Assembly (NCBI RefSeq): GCF_034702125.1
Contig: NC_085857.1
Location: 58,728,067 to 58,792,066, forward strand
Reading direction: 5' to 3'
DNA length: 64,000 nucleotides
Origin: Engraulis encrasicolus
Taxonomy: Eukaryota; Chordata; Actinopteri; Clupeiformes; Engraulidae
A program made the translations under genes and the position numbers. Under the pieces are notes generated by a model. That model was given only the letters and a program-made list of their open reading frames with translations. It was not told the origin of the DNA and searched no databases. This document shows, piece after piece, positions 53,072-62,610 of the stretch (positions are counted from its first letter, which is position 1; each line of letters opens with the position of its first letter).

Positions 53072-56000
53072 ATGGCTGACACACAGACGGACGAAAACAT
53101 GTCCGGAGAAGATTTGAATGTTGAAGTCAGTGCGCGTAGCCGAGGTGGCAAAGTGTCACATATTACGCGCAGAATGAAGATAATGAATACACTTATGGGT
53201 GGCAATGAGTCGGTTGAGGAAGTGAAGGAAAACTTGGCCAAGCTTGAAGAAATGATAAAAGAATTCGAAATCATTCACAATGCTTACATTGAAACTTTAG
53301 ACACAGAGGCCAAGGAAACAGATATAAAAATTTGGTATGAGCCCCGAAAGAAACAAATTACTTCCTTTCTCTCGAATGCTGCGAAATGGATCCACGCTGC
53401 TGAAAACCCAGAAGCGCACAGCACAGTTGTTCTCGTCACTGCTGCTTTACCCGATTCTTCTGAACCAGATGCAGATTTAAAAGAGTTAGATGTTTTGTCC
53501 GTCACTAGCCGACGTTCAATTAGATCTAATGAATCAGCCTCACAAGCGCTCATCCGCGCCGAGGCAGACCAAGCAGCGTTATTGGAAAAGGCTGCGCGTC
53601 TGCACGAAAAGCACGCTTTGGAAAAGGAGGAATTAATACTTGAACAGAAAAAGGAAGAATTAAGAAAAAGACGAGAAACACTTGATTTAGACACAGAATT
53701 GGCTGCAAACATGGCAAAAATTGATGTGTTTGGAAACTTTGAGGAAGAGCAACAACTAGACCCTATGGATGAAATGAATGAATACTTTGACGCAGCAGAG
53801 CAACACTTGGCACAATATGAAGTCGTGCCTGAACCAGTAGTAAGGCCTAAGGAGGGAGTTAAAGTTCAGTTCCCCTATCCTTCTCATTCATCTGTGCATG
53901 TTCATGATAATGTCCAACAGACTTATTCTGCTCGCTCTCAGAGTTCTTTTACCCAAACCCAGAACCCAGTGCCAGTTAGGCAAGCCAGTAGTCAGGCTAG
54001 CGGCCACTCCAGCAGTCACACAAACACTGCAAGTGGACAGCCTAGCCCAATGTCTGCTCAATCTATGAATCAGCCACCATCACATGATCTCTCTGATATT
54101 CTTAGGAGACAAAATGAGCTGACCAACATCCTTGTGAAACAGCAAGTGCTCTCTACTTTACCACAAGGGGGCATTACACCTTTTGATGGAGACATACTCC
54201 AATACAAATCTTTCATTCATTCATTTGAACACATGATTGAGAGAAAAACAGACAACAACCAAGACAAATTGCAGTTTTTAATTCAGTACACAAAAGGAAC
54301 AGCATTGGATCTTGTGAAAAGTTGTCAACATATGGACGCAGGCAAAGGATACCCAAAAGCAAAAAAACTACTGAAAGAAAACTTCGGAAACGAATACAGA
54401 ATTTCCTGTGCATACATGGAGAAGGTCTTCAACTGGCCCACCATCAAACCTGAGGACACAAAGGCATTGCGTGAGTATGCATTGTTTCTCAGAACTTGTT
54501 GTACTGCTATGGAAGAAATTGACTACATGACTGAATTGGATACCATCTCTAATATGAGGAATGTTGTATTGAAACTCCCATATAAGTTGAGAGAGAAGTG
54601 GCGTGCAAAGGCATGTGATCTGCAAAGCAAAGGCAGAGTCAAAATGGCCAACTTAGTCTCTTTTGTTGAAGATCAAGCCAAGATTATGTCAGATCCTATA
54701 TTTGGCAACATACAGGACACAACCCAAATTAAGTCAAAATCAGTGTCAAAACCCAAGCCCAAAGGAAGCTTTGCAACTAATGTGAATGTGAATGTGAAAC
54801 CAGATCAACCACAGAAAAGCCCAGATAGCCCATGCCTGTTCTGTAAAGGTGACCATGAACTGAAGTCATGTGATGAATTGGAGAAAAATGTGCACAAAGA
54901 TAAGATCACATTTCTAAGACAAAATGGTGTCTGTTTTGGATGTTTAATGAAAGCAGGGCATGTAAGCAAAGACTGCACAGGGCGTCTAAGCTGCTCTGTA
55001 TGCAAGAAAAAACACCCAAGTGTGCTGCACATCAAGACAGATCAGACTTCAGTGAAGCCCATTAACAGTGGGCAGGTGTCACTCAGAGCTGGAGAGCATT
55101 CTGGGGCCGGTGACACAGAGGGCAGTAGAGACTGTATGCTGTCTATTGTTCCAGTGAAGGTGAAGCACTGCAAAGGAAGTGAGGTGATAAATACTTACGC
55201 GTTTCTTGATCCCGGCAGCTCTTCAACCTTCTGTACAAAGAGTCTGGCCAACAAGCTGAACCTAACAGGGAGAAAAACTAACATCCTGCTCCGAACCATG
55301 TCACAGGAGAAGTCAGTGAGTGCAGACATCATTACAGGCCTGGAGGTGTCTGCAATTGACAAATCCCACTTCATCACGTTGCCAGATGTGTACAGTCAAA
55401 GCAGAATGCCAGTTGACACAAGTAACATTCCCAACAATGATGACCTATCTAAATATACTTACCTGAGTAAAGTGAGCATTCCCAAAATTGAAGCTGATGT
55501 AGAACTGCTGATTGGCAGCAATGTTCCGAAAGCGCTAGAGCCGTGGGAAGTGATAAACAGCCAAGCAGGAGGTCCGTTTGCTTACCGCACGAAACTTGGA
55601 TGGATTGTTAATGCTAATGGCCTTCTTAGTGACAGTGGCAGCACCAGCAATCCTTCTGTATCTGTAAATAGGATATCTGTGGAAACACTGAATGACACAT
55701 TAATACAACAATACAATCATGACTTTAACGAAAGCAAGGAAGACAAGCCAGAAATGTCTGTTGAAGACAAAAAGTACATGGAAATAATGGAAAAATCTGT
55801 CTGTCTCACAAATGGACATTACACATTGGACTTACCTTTCAGGAAGAAAAATGTAGTTATGCCAAATAACCACCAGGTGGCAGAGCAGCGTCTGGCCAGT
55901 CTAAAGAAAAAGTTCCAAAAGAATGAAAACTTCAAAACTGAATACACCAACTTTCTCACAGACGTCATCAACAATGGACATGCAGAAGTTGTTCCACAAA

Positions 56001-59000
56001 ATGAACTGAAAAGAAATGATGGTCGAATCTTCTACATCCCACATCACGGTGTATACCACCCAAAGAAGGGCACCATTAGGGTGGTCTTTGATTGTGGTGC
56101 TACATTCCGTGGCACATCTTTGAATGCAGAACTGTTGCAAGGTCCAGACCTAACAAGCTCTCTCTTTGGTGTTCTCACTAGGTTTCGCCAAGAGCCTACT
56201 GCTGTCATGACAGACATTCAGACAATGTTCCACCAGGTCCGAGTGTCAAAAGAGCACATTGACCATCTCAGGTTCCTCTGGTGGCCTAATGGTGACACTA
56301 GTCAGCCTCCAGTTGAACACTGCATGTTAGTGCACCTCTTTGGGGCAGTGTCGTCACCATGTTGTGCAAACTTTGCACTTAGGCAAACTGCTGAGGACAA
56401 CAAGGACATGTTCAATCCAAGCATAATCAGCACAATTAACACTAACTTTTATGTCGATGATTGTCTTAAGTCTCTCCCCTCTGAGCAGGAAGCAGTGCAG
56501 CTGGTGACTGAACTAACATCTCTCTGTCAAAAAGGAGGATTCCGACTGACTAAGTGGATGAGCAACAGCCGGACCGTCCTGGGACACATCCCAAAAGAGG
56601 ACCGAGCCTCTGAGATCAGAGAACTGGACTTGGACAGAGATAAGTTGCCAATTGAAAGAGCCTTGGGCCTGCTGTGGAGTGTTGAAGATGACATGTTTAA
56701 GTTCAACATCATTGTGAAGGACAAGCCTCACACACGTAGAAACATGCTGTCCATTGTGAGCTCAATTTATGACCCACTCGGGTTTCTATGCCCTCTCACT
56801 CTACCTGCAAAGTTGTTGTTACAGGCTCTGTGCAGAAGCAAACATGACTGGGATGGCAGAATACCCCAAGCTGCATCTGAGAAGTGGAGAAGATGGATAG
56901 AAGACCTGAGTGTGCTGGAGGACTTTGAAGTGCCGCGCTGCATGAAACCACATGGATTCGAAACAGTCAGACAAGCTGAGCTACACCACTTCGCTGATGC
57001 CAGCGAGCATGGATACGGCACCGTGAGTTACCTCAGAATGACAAATGACAGTGGTGACATACACGTCTCCTTCATGAATGGCAAAGCAAGAGTCGCGCCA
57101 ATGAAACAGATGACCATCCCACGTCTGGAGCTGGCAGCTGCAGTGCTGGCAGTTAAAGTGGACAAGATGCTCAGGAAGGAGATGGAGGTGAAGCTGTCAC
57201 AGTCAACCTTTTGGACTGATATTCAGTCAGTTCCTAAATACATAGCTAATGAGCAGACAAGATTTCACACTTTTGTAGCAAATAGGATAGCTGTCATTAG
57301 GGACCACACAGATGTGTCACAGTGGAGGCACATTAGAACGAAGCTGAATCCAGCTGACATGGCGTCAAGAGGAGTGAGCGCCAGCACATTCGTGAAGTCA
57401 AAAGAATGGATCCAGGGACCAGACTTTCTCTGGAAGATGGAAGAGGAATGGCCTCAAACCCCCATGGAACCCCTCTCTCTCTCGGAAGAGGATCCAGAGG
57501 TGAAAAGAAGCAGCACTGTGTTCAGTGTGATTGCAAAGAAGGAAGAGGAAAACCCAACCGAGCAGCTATTGCAGCACTTCTCAAATTGGCACAAATTGAA
57601 AAGAGTAGTAGCATGGTACCTCAAACTGAAAGACAGACTTAGAGCCAAAAGTAAAACACAAACACAAGAAATGAAGACTAAAAATCATGCCCCTTCCCTT
57701 AGTCTGAGTGATCTGTGTAGAGCAGAAAAAGCCATCATTGTGTTCTGCCAGAGACAAAGATATCCAGATGAGATAGTACAACTAGAAAAAAGACCCACAG
57801 TAGGCAGTAGAAAAGCAGTAGGCAGACAAAGCAACATCTACAAACTTGATCCAGTGCTTGACGATGGAGTTCTGCGAGTCGGAGGGAGACTAAGCAGATC
57901 AGCAATGCCAGAAGAAGCGAAGCGGCCGATGATTCTGCCAAAGGACCACCACATCTCCACTCTTCTGCTTCGTCACATCCATGAACACCTGGGGCATGCT
58001 GGGAGAAATCACATCCTCTCCACTCTGCGAAAAAAGCACTGGATAGTCAATGCCAACTCTGCTGCACGCAAGATTCTCTCCAAGTGTACTGTGTGCAAAC
58101 GCACAAGAGGCAAGGTAGGGGAGCAGAAAATGGCAGACCTCCCCAAGGAGAGAGTTGAGTCAGACCTACCCCCTTTCAGTAATGTAGGTATAGACTACTT
58201 CGGGCCCTTCGAAGTGAAGAGAGGAAGAAGTCTTGTGAAAAGGTATGGAGTCATCTTTACCTGTATGGCAAGCAGGGCCGTGCATCTAGAGTTGGCTCAC
58301 TCCTTGGACACAGACTCATGCCTAAATGCCCTGAGAAGATTCGTGTGCAGAAGAGGACAGGTTAGACACATCCGATCAGACAACGGTACAAACCTGGTAG
58401 GAGCCAAAAAAGAACTGGAAAAAGCCCTGTCTGAACTGAATCACAGCAAGATTGAAAATGACATGCTACAGAGAGGAGTACAGTGGAGTTTCAATCCGCC
58501 AGCCGCTTCACATCATGGTGGAGCGTGGGAGCGTCTCATCCGCATGGTACGACAGGTTCTCTATTCCATCCTGAAAGAACAACATCTTGATGATGAAGGT
58601 CTACAAACACTGCTGTGTGAAGTAGAAGCCATCTTGAACAGCCGTCCCATCACCACGGTGACAGAAGATGAACGAGACCTGGAAGCGCTGACTCCGAACC
58701 ACATCCTCCTCCTGAAAGCTCAACCTGCATACCCACCAGGACTGTTTCAGAAACCTGACTTGTACATCAGAAGACGTTGGAGGCAAGTCCAATACCTAGC
58801 AGACCTGTTTTGGAAGAGATGGACACACGAATATTTACCATTACTACAAGAAAGACAAAAGTGGCACATAGAGAAAAGAGGATTCCAGAGAGGTGATGTC
58901 GTGATGGTCGTCGACAGTACAGCGCCACGAGGATCCTGGCCACTTGGAAGAATCCAAACAGTCCATCCTGACTCAAAGGGCCTTGTGAGAGCCGTGACCT

Positions 59001-59080
59001 TGAAGACCAAATCTGGAGTTTTGACCAGACCAGTGACGAAGCTGTGCCTCCTCCTTGAGGCAGCAGATGGCGCTGATTGA
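53072..59080 (+). CDS. BEL/Pao Gag-Pol polyprotein
   Basis: An uninterrupted frame of about 2,002 residues from the ATG at 53072 (an upstream TTG at 53060 is in frame but less likely). Domains in order: a coiled-coil, Glu/Lys-rich Gag (about 110-230); a Gag region with 'GGITPFDGDILQYKSFIHSF' (about 370); cysteine-rich zinc motifs CLFCKGDHELKSC and CFGCLMKAGHVSKDC (588-645); an aspartic-type protease 'AFLDPGSSSTFC' (about 709); reverse transcriptase with 'TDIQTMFHQV' and catalytic 'YVDDCLKS' (1045-1130); RNase H-like 'HFADASEHGYG' (about 1305); integrase with HxxxH...CxxC zinc site (1631-1680), 'GIDYFGPF' Asp (about 1705), 'RSDNGTN' Asp (about 1767) and 'HHGGAWERLIRMVR' Glu (about 1818); and a C-terminal DUF5641-like tail. 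The frame is intact and all catalytic motifs are present, so it may be recently active. Confidence 0.95.
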   Translation: MADTQTDENMSGEDLNVEVSARSRGGKVSHITRRMKIMNTLMGGNESVEEVKENLAKLEEMIKEFEIIHNAYIETLDTEAKETDIKIWYEPRKKQITSFLSNAAKWIHAAENPEAHSTVVLVTAALPDSSEPDADLKELDVLSVTSRRSIRSNESASQALIRAEADQAALLEKAARLHEKHALEKEELILEQKKEELRKRRETLDLDTELAANMAKIDVFGNFEEEQQLDPMDEMNEYFDAAEQHLAQYEVVPEPVVRPKEGVKVQFPYPSHSSVHVHDNVQQTYSARSQSSFTQTQNPVPVRQASSQASGHSSSHTNTASGQPSPMSAQSMNQPPSHDLSDILRRQNELTNILVKQQVLSTLPQGGITPFDGDILQYKSFIHSFEHMIERKTDNNQDKLQFLIQYTKGTALDLVKSCQHMDAGKGYPKAKKLLKENFGNEYRISCAYMEKVFNWPTIKPEDTKALREYALFLRTCCTAMEEIDYMTELDTISNMRNVVLKLPYKLREKWRAKACDLQSKGRVKMANLVSFVEDQAKIMSDPIFGNIQDTTQIKSKSVSKPKPKGSFATNVNVNVKPDQPQKSPDSPCLFCKGDHELKSCDELEKNVHKDKITFLRQNGVCFGCLMKAGHVSKDCTGRLSCSVCKKKHPSVLHIKTDQTSVKPINSGQVSLRAGEHSGAGDTEGSRDCMLSIVPVKVKHCKGSEVINTYAFLDPGSSSTFCTKSLANKLNLTGRKTNILLRTMSQEKSVSADIITGLEVSAIDKSHFITLPDVYSQSRMPVDTSNIPNNDDLSKYTYLSKVSIPKIEADVELLIGSNVPKALEPWEVINSQAGGPFAYRTKLGWIVNANGLLSDSGSTSNPSVSVNRISVETLNDTLIQQYNHDFNESKEDKPEMSVEDKKYMEIMEKSVCLTNGHYTLDLPFRKKNVVMPNNHQVAEQRLASLKKKFQKNENFKTEYTNFLTDVINNGHAEVVPQNELKRNDGRIFYIPHHGVYHPKKGTIRVVFDCGATFRGTSLNAELLQGPDLTSSLFGVLTRFRQEPTAVMTDIQTMFHQVRVSKEHIDHLRFLWWPNGDTSQPPVEHCMLVHLFGAVSSPCCANFALRQTAEDNKDMFNPSIISTINTNFYVDDCLKSLPSEQEAVQLVTELTSLCQKGGFRLTKWMSNSRTVLGHIPKEDRASEIRELDLDRDKLPIERALGLLWSVEDDMFKFNIIVKDKPHTRRNMLSIVSSIYDPLGFLCPLTLPAKLLLQALCRSKHDWDGRIPQAASEKWRRWIEDLSVLEDFEVPRCMKPHGFETVRQAELHHFADASEHGYGTVSYLRMTNDSGDIHVSFMNGKARVAPMKQMTIPRLELAAAVLAVKVDKMLRKEMEVKLSQSTFWTDIQSVPKYIANEQTRFHTFVANRIAVIRDHTDVSQWRHIRTKLNPADMASRGVSASTFVKSKEWIQGPDFLWKMEEEWPQTPMEPLSLSEEDPEVKRSSTVFSVIAKKEEENPTEQLLQHFSNWHKLKRVVAWYLKLKDRLRAKSKTQTQEMKTKNHAPSLSLSDLCRAEKAIIVFCQRQRYPDEIVQLEKRPTVGSRKAVGRQSNIYKLDPVLDDGVLRVGGRLSRSAMPEEAKRPMILPKDHHISTLLLRHIHEHLGHAGRNHILSTLRKKHWIVNANSAARKILSKCTVCKRTRGKVGEQKMADLPKERVESDLPPFSNVGIDYFGPFEVKRGRSLVKRYGVIFTCMASRAVHLELAHSLDTDSCLNALRRFVCRRGQVRHIRSDNGTNLVGAKKELEKALSELNHSKIENDMLQRGVQWSFNPPAASHHGGAWERLIRMVRQVLYSILKEQHLDDEGLQTLLCEVEAILNSRPITTVTEDERDLEALTPNHILLLKAQPAYPPGLFQKPDLYIRRRWRQVQYLADLFWKRWTHEYLPLLQERQKWHIEKRGFQRGDVVMVVDSTAPRGSWPLGRIQTVHPDSKGLVRAVTLKTKSGVLTRPVTKLCLLLEAADGAD

Positions 59081-59835
59081 AGACTGGTCTTCTCACCTGT
59101 TTGCTGAGTGAAAAAGATAAGTGTACATTTTTCAGCACTTATCTATTTTGTTTAATAGATGTACATTATTAAGTATACATGGCTCTTTATACAGTATTTC
59201 TTTTTGTAATTGATGTAGACACACAATTAGGGGCCGGTGTGTAAGAGCCACTTCTTTTAATTTATTGTTTTCAAATAAGAGCTCCTGAAAATATTTATGT
59301 TGAAATGGAAAAGATTTGGATTAAGATTTTATATTTAGATTTTTGGCAAACTGTTGCAAACGTGATACTAATTGCACCTTGTTAGTGTGGTGTCCTAATT
59401 ACTTCCTGTAGGTGGCGGCCAGACTGCTACTTATGATGGTGTGGTGACGCGGCCCAGACGCTGTAGGGGTGCAAGGCGCAACAGTCATTGACCGTGTCCG
59501 TGACCGTGGACGAGCCCGTGCGCGCGACTGTGCCAGCCTGAACGCGGCCTGTTGCCTCAAGCTCAAACCCAATTCCATTGACTGAACTGAAAGCCTTGCT
59601 TTATTTGTTATTTTCAAAGTTTACATTCTTAAGTTTATGTTACCCCTTTTTGTTTAATAAATCATCCAAGAAACTCATCAAGGAGAAACAATAATGCATC
59701 CTCGTCCTTTCACGCGTCAAGTCTCCTGCATTCTTACAGTCAAGGAAGTGAACAAAATGGGAAAGGTTTAAAGATAAAAGGAAACAAATGAAAACAAAGG
59801 AATCATGGAAAACTTAACCTGTTTTAATCACTACA
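59004..59835 (+). repeat. BEL/Pao 3' LTR
   Basis: 832 bases matching 51858-52689. TG occurs just before the shared part (TGAAGACC at 59001). The Gag-Pol frame ends inside it at 59080. It is followed directly by CGGAAT. I see no clean 4-6-bp target duplication, only CG shared by both flanks. Confidence 0.88.
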
Positions 59836-59956
59836 CGGAATATACTGCATTAGAGTTGAGATGGATTTGAAAAGGTTCGAACGAGAGAGGGCGTCTGTAT
59901 GAGACAGCTACTGAAACTGTAGCAGAAAGCCGGAACAGAATAACAGGGGATTGGTG

Positions 59957-60028
59957 TCGTGTCAGTGCCGAAATTGCAAGGCATTGGATACGGAAGAAGA
60001 ATGTTTTTGCTTCCAAGTTGGGACTTAG
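59957..60028 (+). pseudogene. P2X7-like cysteine motif fragment
   Basis: Reads SCQCRNCKALDTEEECFCFQ before a stop. The CxCxNC...ECxCF spacing recalls the cysteine-rich cytoplasmic 'ballast' domain of P2X7 that is found in many fish transposon-associated proteins. The preceding tryptophan-cysteine context (GDWC) is in another frame, so there is a frameshift at about 59957. Confidence 0.4.
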
Positions 60029-60609
60029 TTGTCCCACAGATGCAAGAGATGGAGATGCATCGTTCCATATAGTCTAGTCTAGATGCTGTAGGAATATAGA
60101 ATATATACTAGCAAGACCATTAGCTTGTGTGACCTTATCAGGAGACATAAGAACATTACTGTTTTGATACAAACAGAGCACAGGGGCTGCAGAGTACGTT
60201 CAGACACACTAAGCCATTGTTAAGGTATGTTACAAATGTATCATGAAAGTGTCTGAAGGTACTCTGTAGCTTCTGTCAGGATCACCCGATCAGGACAGCC
60301 AATCAAAACTGACAAGACAAGTTCAATAAAACTACCTTACAGATACTTGGAGGGCAGACATGCGCCTTTCTCCGATGATATGAATGATTAAGCTGTATCG
60401 TTGTAATGACCTGAGTATCCTCAGTAAACTCTGAACATGATTGACAAATCTCTGCCTCTGTGTCTATGTGCCTCTGTGTCTATCTGTGTCCACCTGTGAA
60501 CACAATTCTTACAATGCTGGCCACAGCACATCTCGAGATGTGTGCATAACGGAGCACCAGGACTTGTATCTCAATCGTGGAGTGCTAGAAACATTCGTCT
60601 CAGTCGAGA
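60029..60609. other. Interior of the TTAA element
   Basis: Non-coding part between the cysteine motif and the right inverted end. It includes CTCTGTGTCTATGTGCCTCTGTGTCTAT pyrimidine repeats at about 60455-60490. Confidence 0.5.
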
Positions 60610-60792
60610 AAAAATGTACCTGGACCTGCTGGACCCAATGTCCAGTTGTCAATGCTAGCCTAGCAACATCGACCTGCGGTTTTACAAGGACTGCATGGAA
60701 TGTCAAAAAAACCCAGATCTGGACACACTTCTAACACTCTGGCTGACTCAGAAATGAGGTCCTGTGTCCAAATAACTTGAGTGTTACTTTAA

Positions 60793-61232
60793 AATGTGGC
60801 AGACCATTCATAGTCAAAGGCGCTATTTACTAGCCTAGCGCAGCCAGACCCGTACAGCAAAGAGCTGTACCAGGGTCTTGGAGGACTGGGCAGCAGTGTG
60901 GGCGGGATAAACGGTTGCTTCAGCACTCAACGTCACGCAATTGGATGGCAAACAACCAATCCCCACACACTTCTGTGTAACGTCACAGCTGTCTTTCACA
61001 ACGTACACGCCCCTTTGTAGGTGAAGCGGCAACTTCGAGCCGTCGTAGCAGTGAATGCGTGTGATGACCACAGCCACAAACAAGTTTCCTAATAAAAAAC
61101 AAAAAAGGGGTTGTGCACTTGAATTAAAAAGAAAAAGCATCCCATCTGAGCTGCTCCGGTGTCTTCTCTTCATTCAAGTTTCCTAATAAATCGTGTTTTC
61201 ACTTATACAGTTCAAAAATGCATAGTTTTGAA
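60793..61232. other. Flank and first copy of a segmental duplication
   Basis: About 61010-61232, continued at 62047-62160, corresponds to 62372-62610 ('ttgtaggtgaagcggcaact', 'tttcctaataaatcgtgt'). Before that, 60830-61010 is unrecognised. Confidence 0.7.
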
Positions 61233-62046
61233 CAGGGCTTTGAACCGGTTCAAGGAACGAAAACGAAAACCGGGAACTTTTTGTATTTTACAGGGAACAG
61301 AAACGAAACCGGAAACGTTATTATTTTTTATGTTCTGGAACGGGAACACTTATTTAAAAATAATGGTAACCGGTTAATACCGGTTAATACCGTTCCTCAA
61401 ACTAAAAAAAAGTAATTATTTTCCTGTTACCATGACAGCTGAGGTTCACGTCCTGTGTGACATCAGACACTGAATGGAGTGAGAGCTGTGGATTATAAAG
61501 TCTCCACTTCACATCTTAAATATGAAAAACCACATACAATAGGGCAGAGTTTCCAATGCATCATTGTAAGACATTGCAGAGAAGCGCGTGTAAAGCGCAC
61601 CGAGAATGTTCGACGTTATTGCGCATCCATGGCCGTTTCAAATATGCACAAACTCACAATGTTTATCATAGCACTCCCCGTGACCCAAGTCAGTGTGGAG
61701 CACACATTTTCATCATTGAGGTTTATTCTCCGCTTCTCCGCTTCACCGCTTAGGTCGTCCCTGAATGACAAAATTCTGGAGGATATTTTCATCCTCTTGA
61801 ATAAACAGTTTGGAATGTAGACCGAGTCATTTGCACTTCCGTCTTTCTTGGTTAATTAATGTCAGTTAGGCCTATGGGGAGTAATCAGCTGACAGGAACG
61901 AAATTAACCGTTCCGGGAACGATATTTTTTTGTTCTAACCGGTTCGGGAACGTCAATTTATTGGTGGAACCCATAACCGGAAACGTTATAATTCCGTTTC
62001 TGTTCGTAACGGAACGTTTGGAAAAAAATAACGGTTCAAAGCCCTG
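61233..62046. mobile_element. 814-bp hAT element with proven empty site
   Basis: Inverted ends CAGGGCTTTGAACCG and CGGTTCAAAGCCCTG, each followed by many 'ggaacg'/'cgttcc' words. GTTTTGAA (61225-61232) and GTTTTCAA (62047-62054) form the 8-bp duplication (7/8). A duplicated flank at 62372-62610 carries the single GTTTTCAA (62491-62498) without insertion. Confidence 0.93.
61479..61820 (+). pseudogene. hAT transposase C-terminal (dimerisation) remnant
   Basis: Reads IIALPVTQVSVEHTFSSLRF, then 'LRSSLNDKILEDIFILLNK'. This is the hATC domain (consensus 'lA.PvtqvsVERtFSsLk.i'), with His instead of Arg after the Glu. The upstream catalytic region is deleted, so the element is an internal-deletion derivative. 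It ends in TAG 61818-61820. Confidence 0.85.
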
Positions 62047-62371
62047 GTTTTCAACCACATGGCCCTCCTTGATCAATCAGCGAAATGTCGAGCAATTTGG
62101 GGCTTGTTAAATGGTTATATTTATGATTGTTGTCAACATGGCATGTTCGGTGTTAGCTAGCTAGCCCATAACTAATACATGGCTAGCCGCTAGCTCGGTA
62201 GACTAGGTGTCATTCCCATCTATTTAGTAAGCGATTTACAGACTTTCAAAGCTCCCAAATGTCTCGTTTTTAATGACATGGATCTTATTAGAATTTGGGG
62301 CAGGCATATAATACAAGGCTGGATACCTAGCTCTGCTATTGACGACCGGTTAGCTAGCCACTAGCGAGGGC

Positions 62372-62610
62372 CTCTTTGTAGGTGAAGCGGCAACTTCCAG
62401 CCGTCGTAGCAGTGAATTCGTGTGATGACCACAGTCACAAAAAGTTTCCTAATAAATCGTGTTTTCACTTATACAGTTCAAAAATGCCTCGTTTTCAACC
62501 ACATGGCCCTCCTTGATCAATCAGCGAAATGTCGAGCAATTTGGGGCTTGTTAAATGGTTATATTTATGATTGTTGTCAACATGGCATGTTCGGCGTTAG
62601 CTAGCTAGCT
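62372..62610. repeat. Second copy of segmental duplication (empty hAT site)
   Basis: Matches 61010-61232 plus 62047-62160 with few changes (cgagccg/ccagccg; catag/cctcg). It lacks the hAT element. Confidence 0.88.

Larger units (their letters stand above)
51370..60788. mobile_element. TTAA element hosting the BEL insertion
   Basis: TTAA at 51366-51369 and 60789-60792. The inverted ends share 'TTTGGACACAGGACCTCATTTCTGAGTCA' and continue for about 180 bases (left 51370-51555, right 60610-60788). Right of the BEL element, 59957-60028 encodes a cysteine motif CQCRNCKALDTEEECFC. A 5' coding start (AMFGEPDTFDDEEQIPV) lies just left of the BEL at 51807-51857. Without the BEL the element would be about 1.4 kb. 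Confidence 0.75.

Noticed and set aside
51853..59840. A 5-bp target duplication for the BEL element
   Set aside because: GTACG before the 5' LTR and CGGAA after the 3' LTR share only CG, so I did not claim a duplication.
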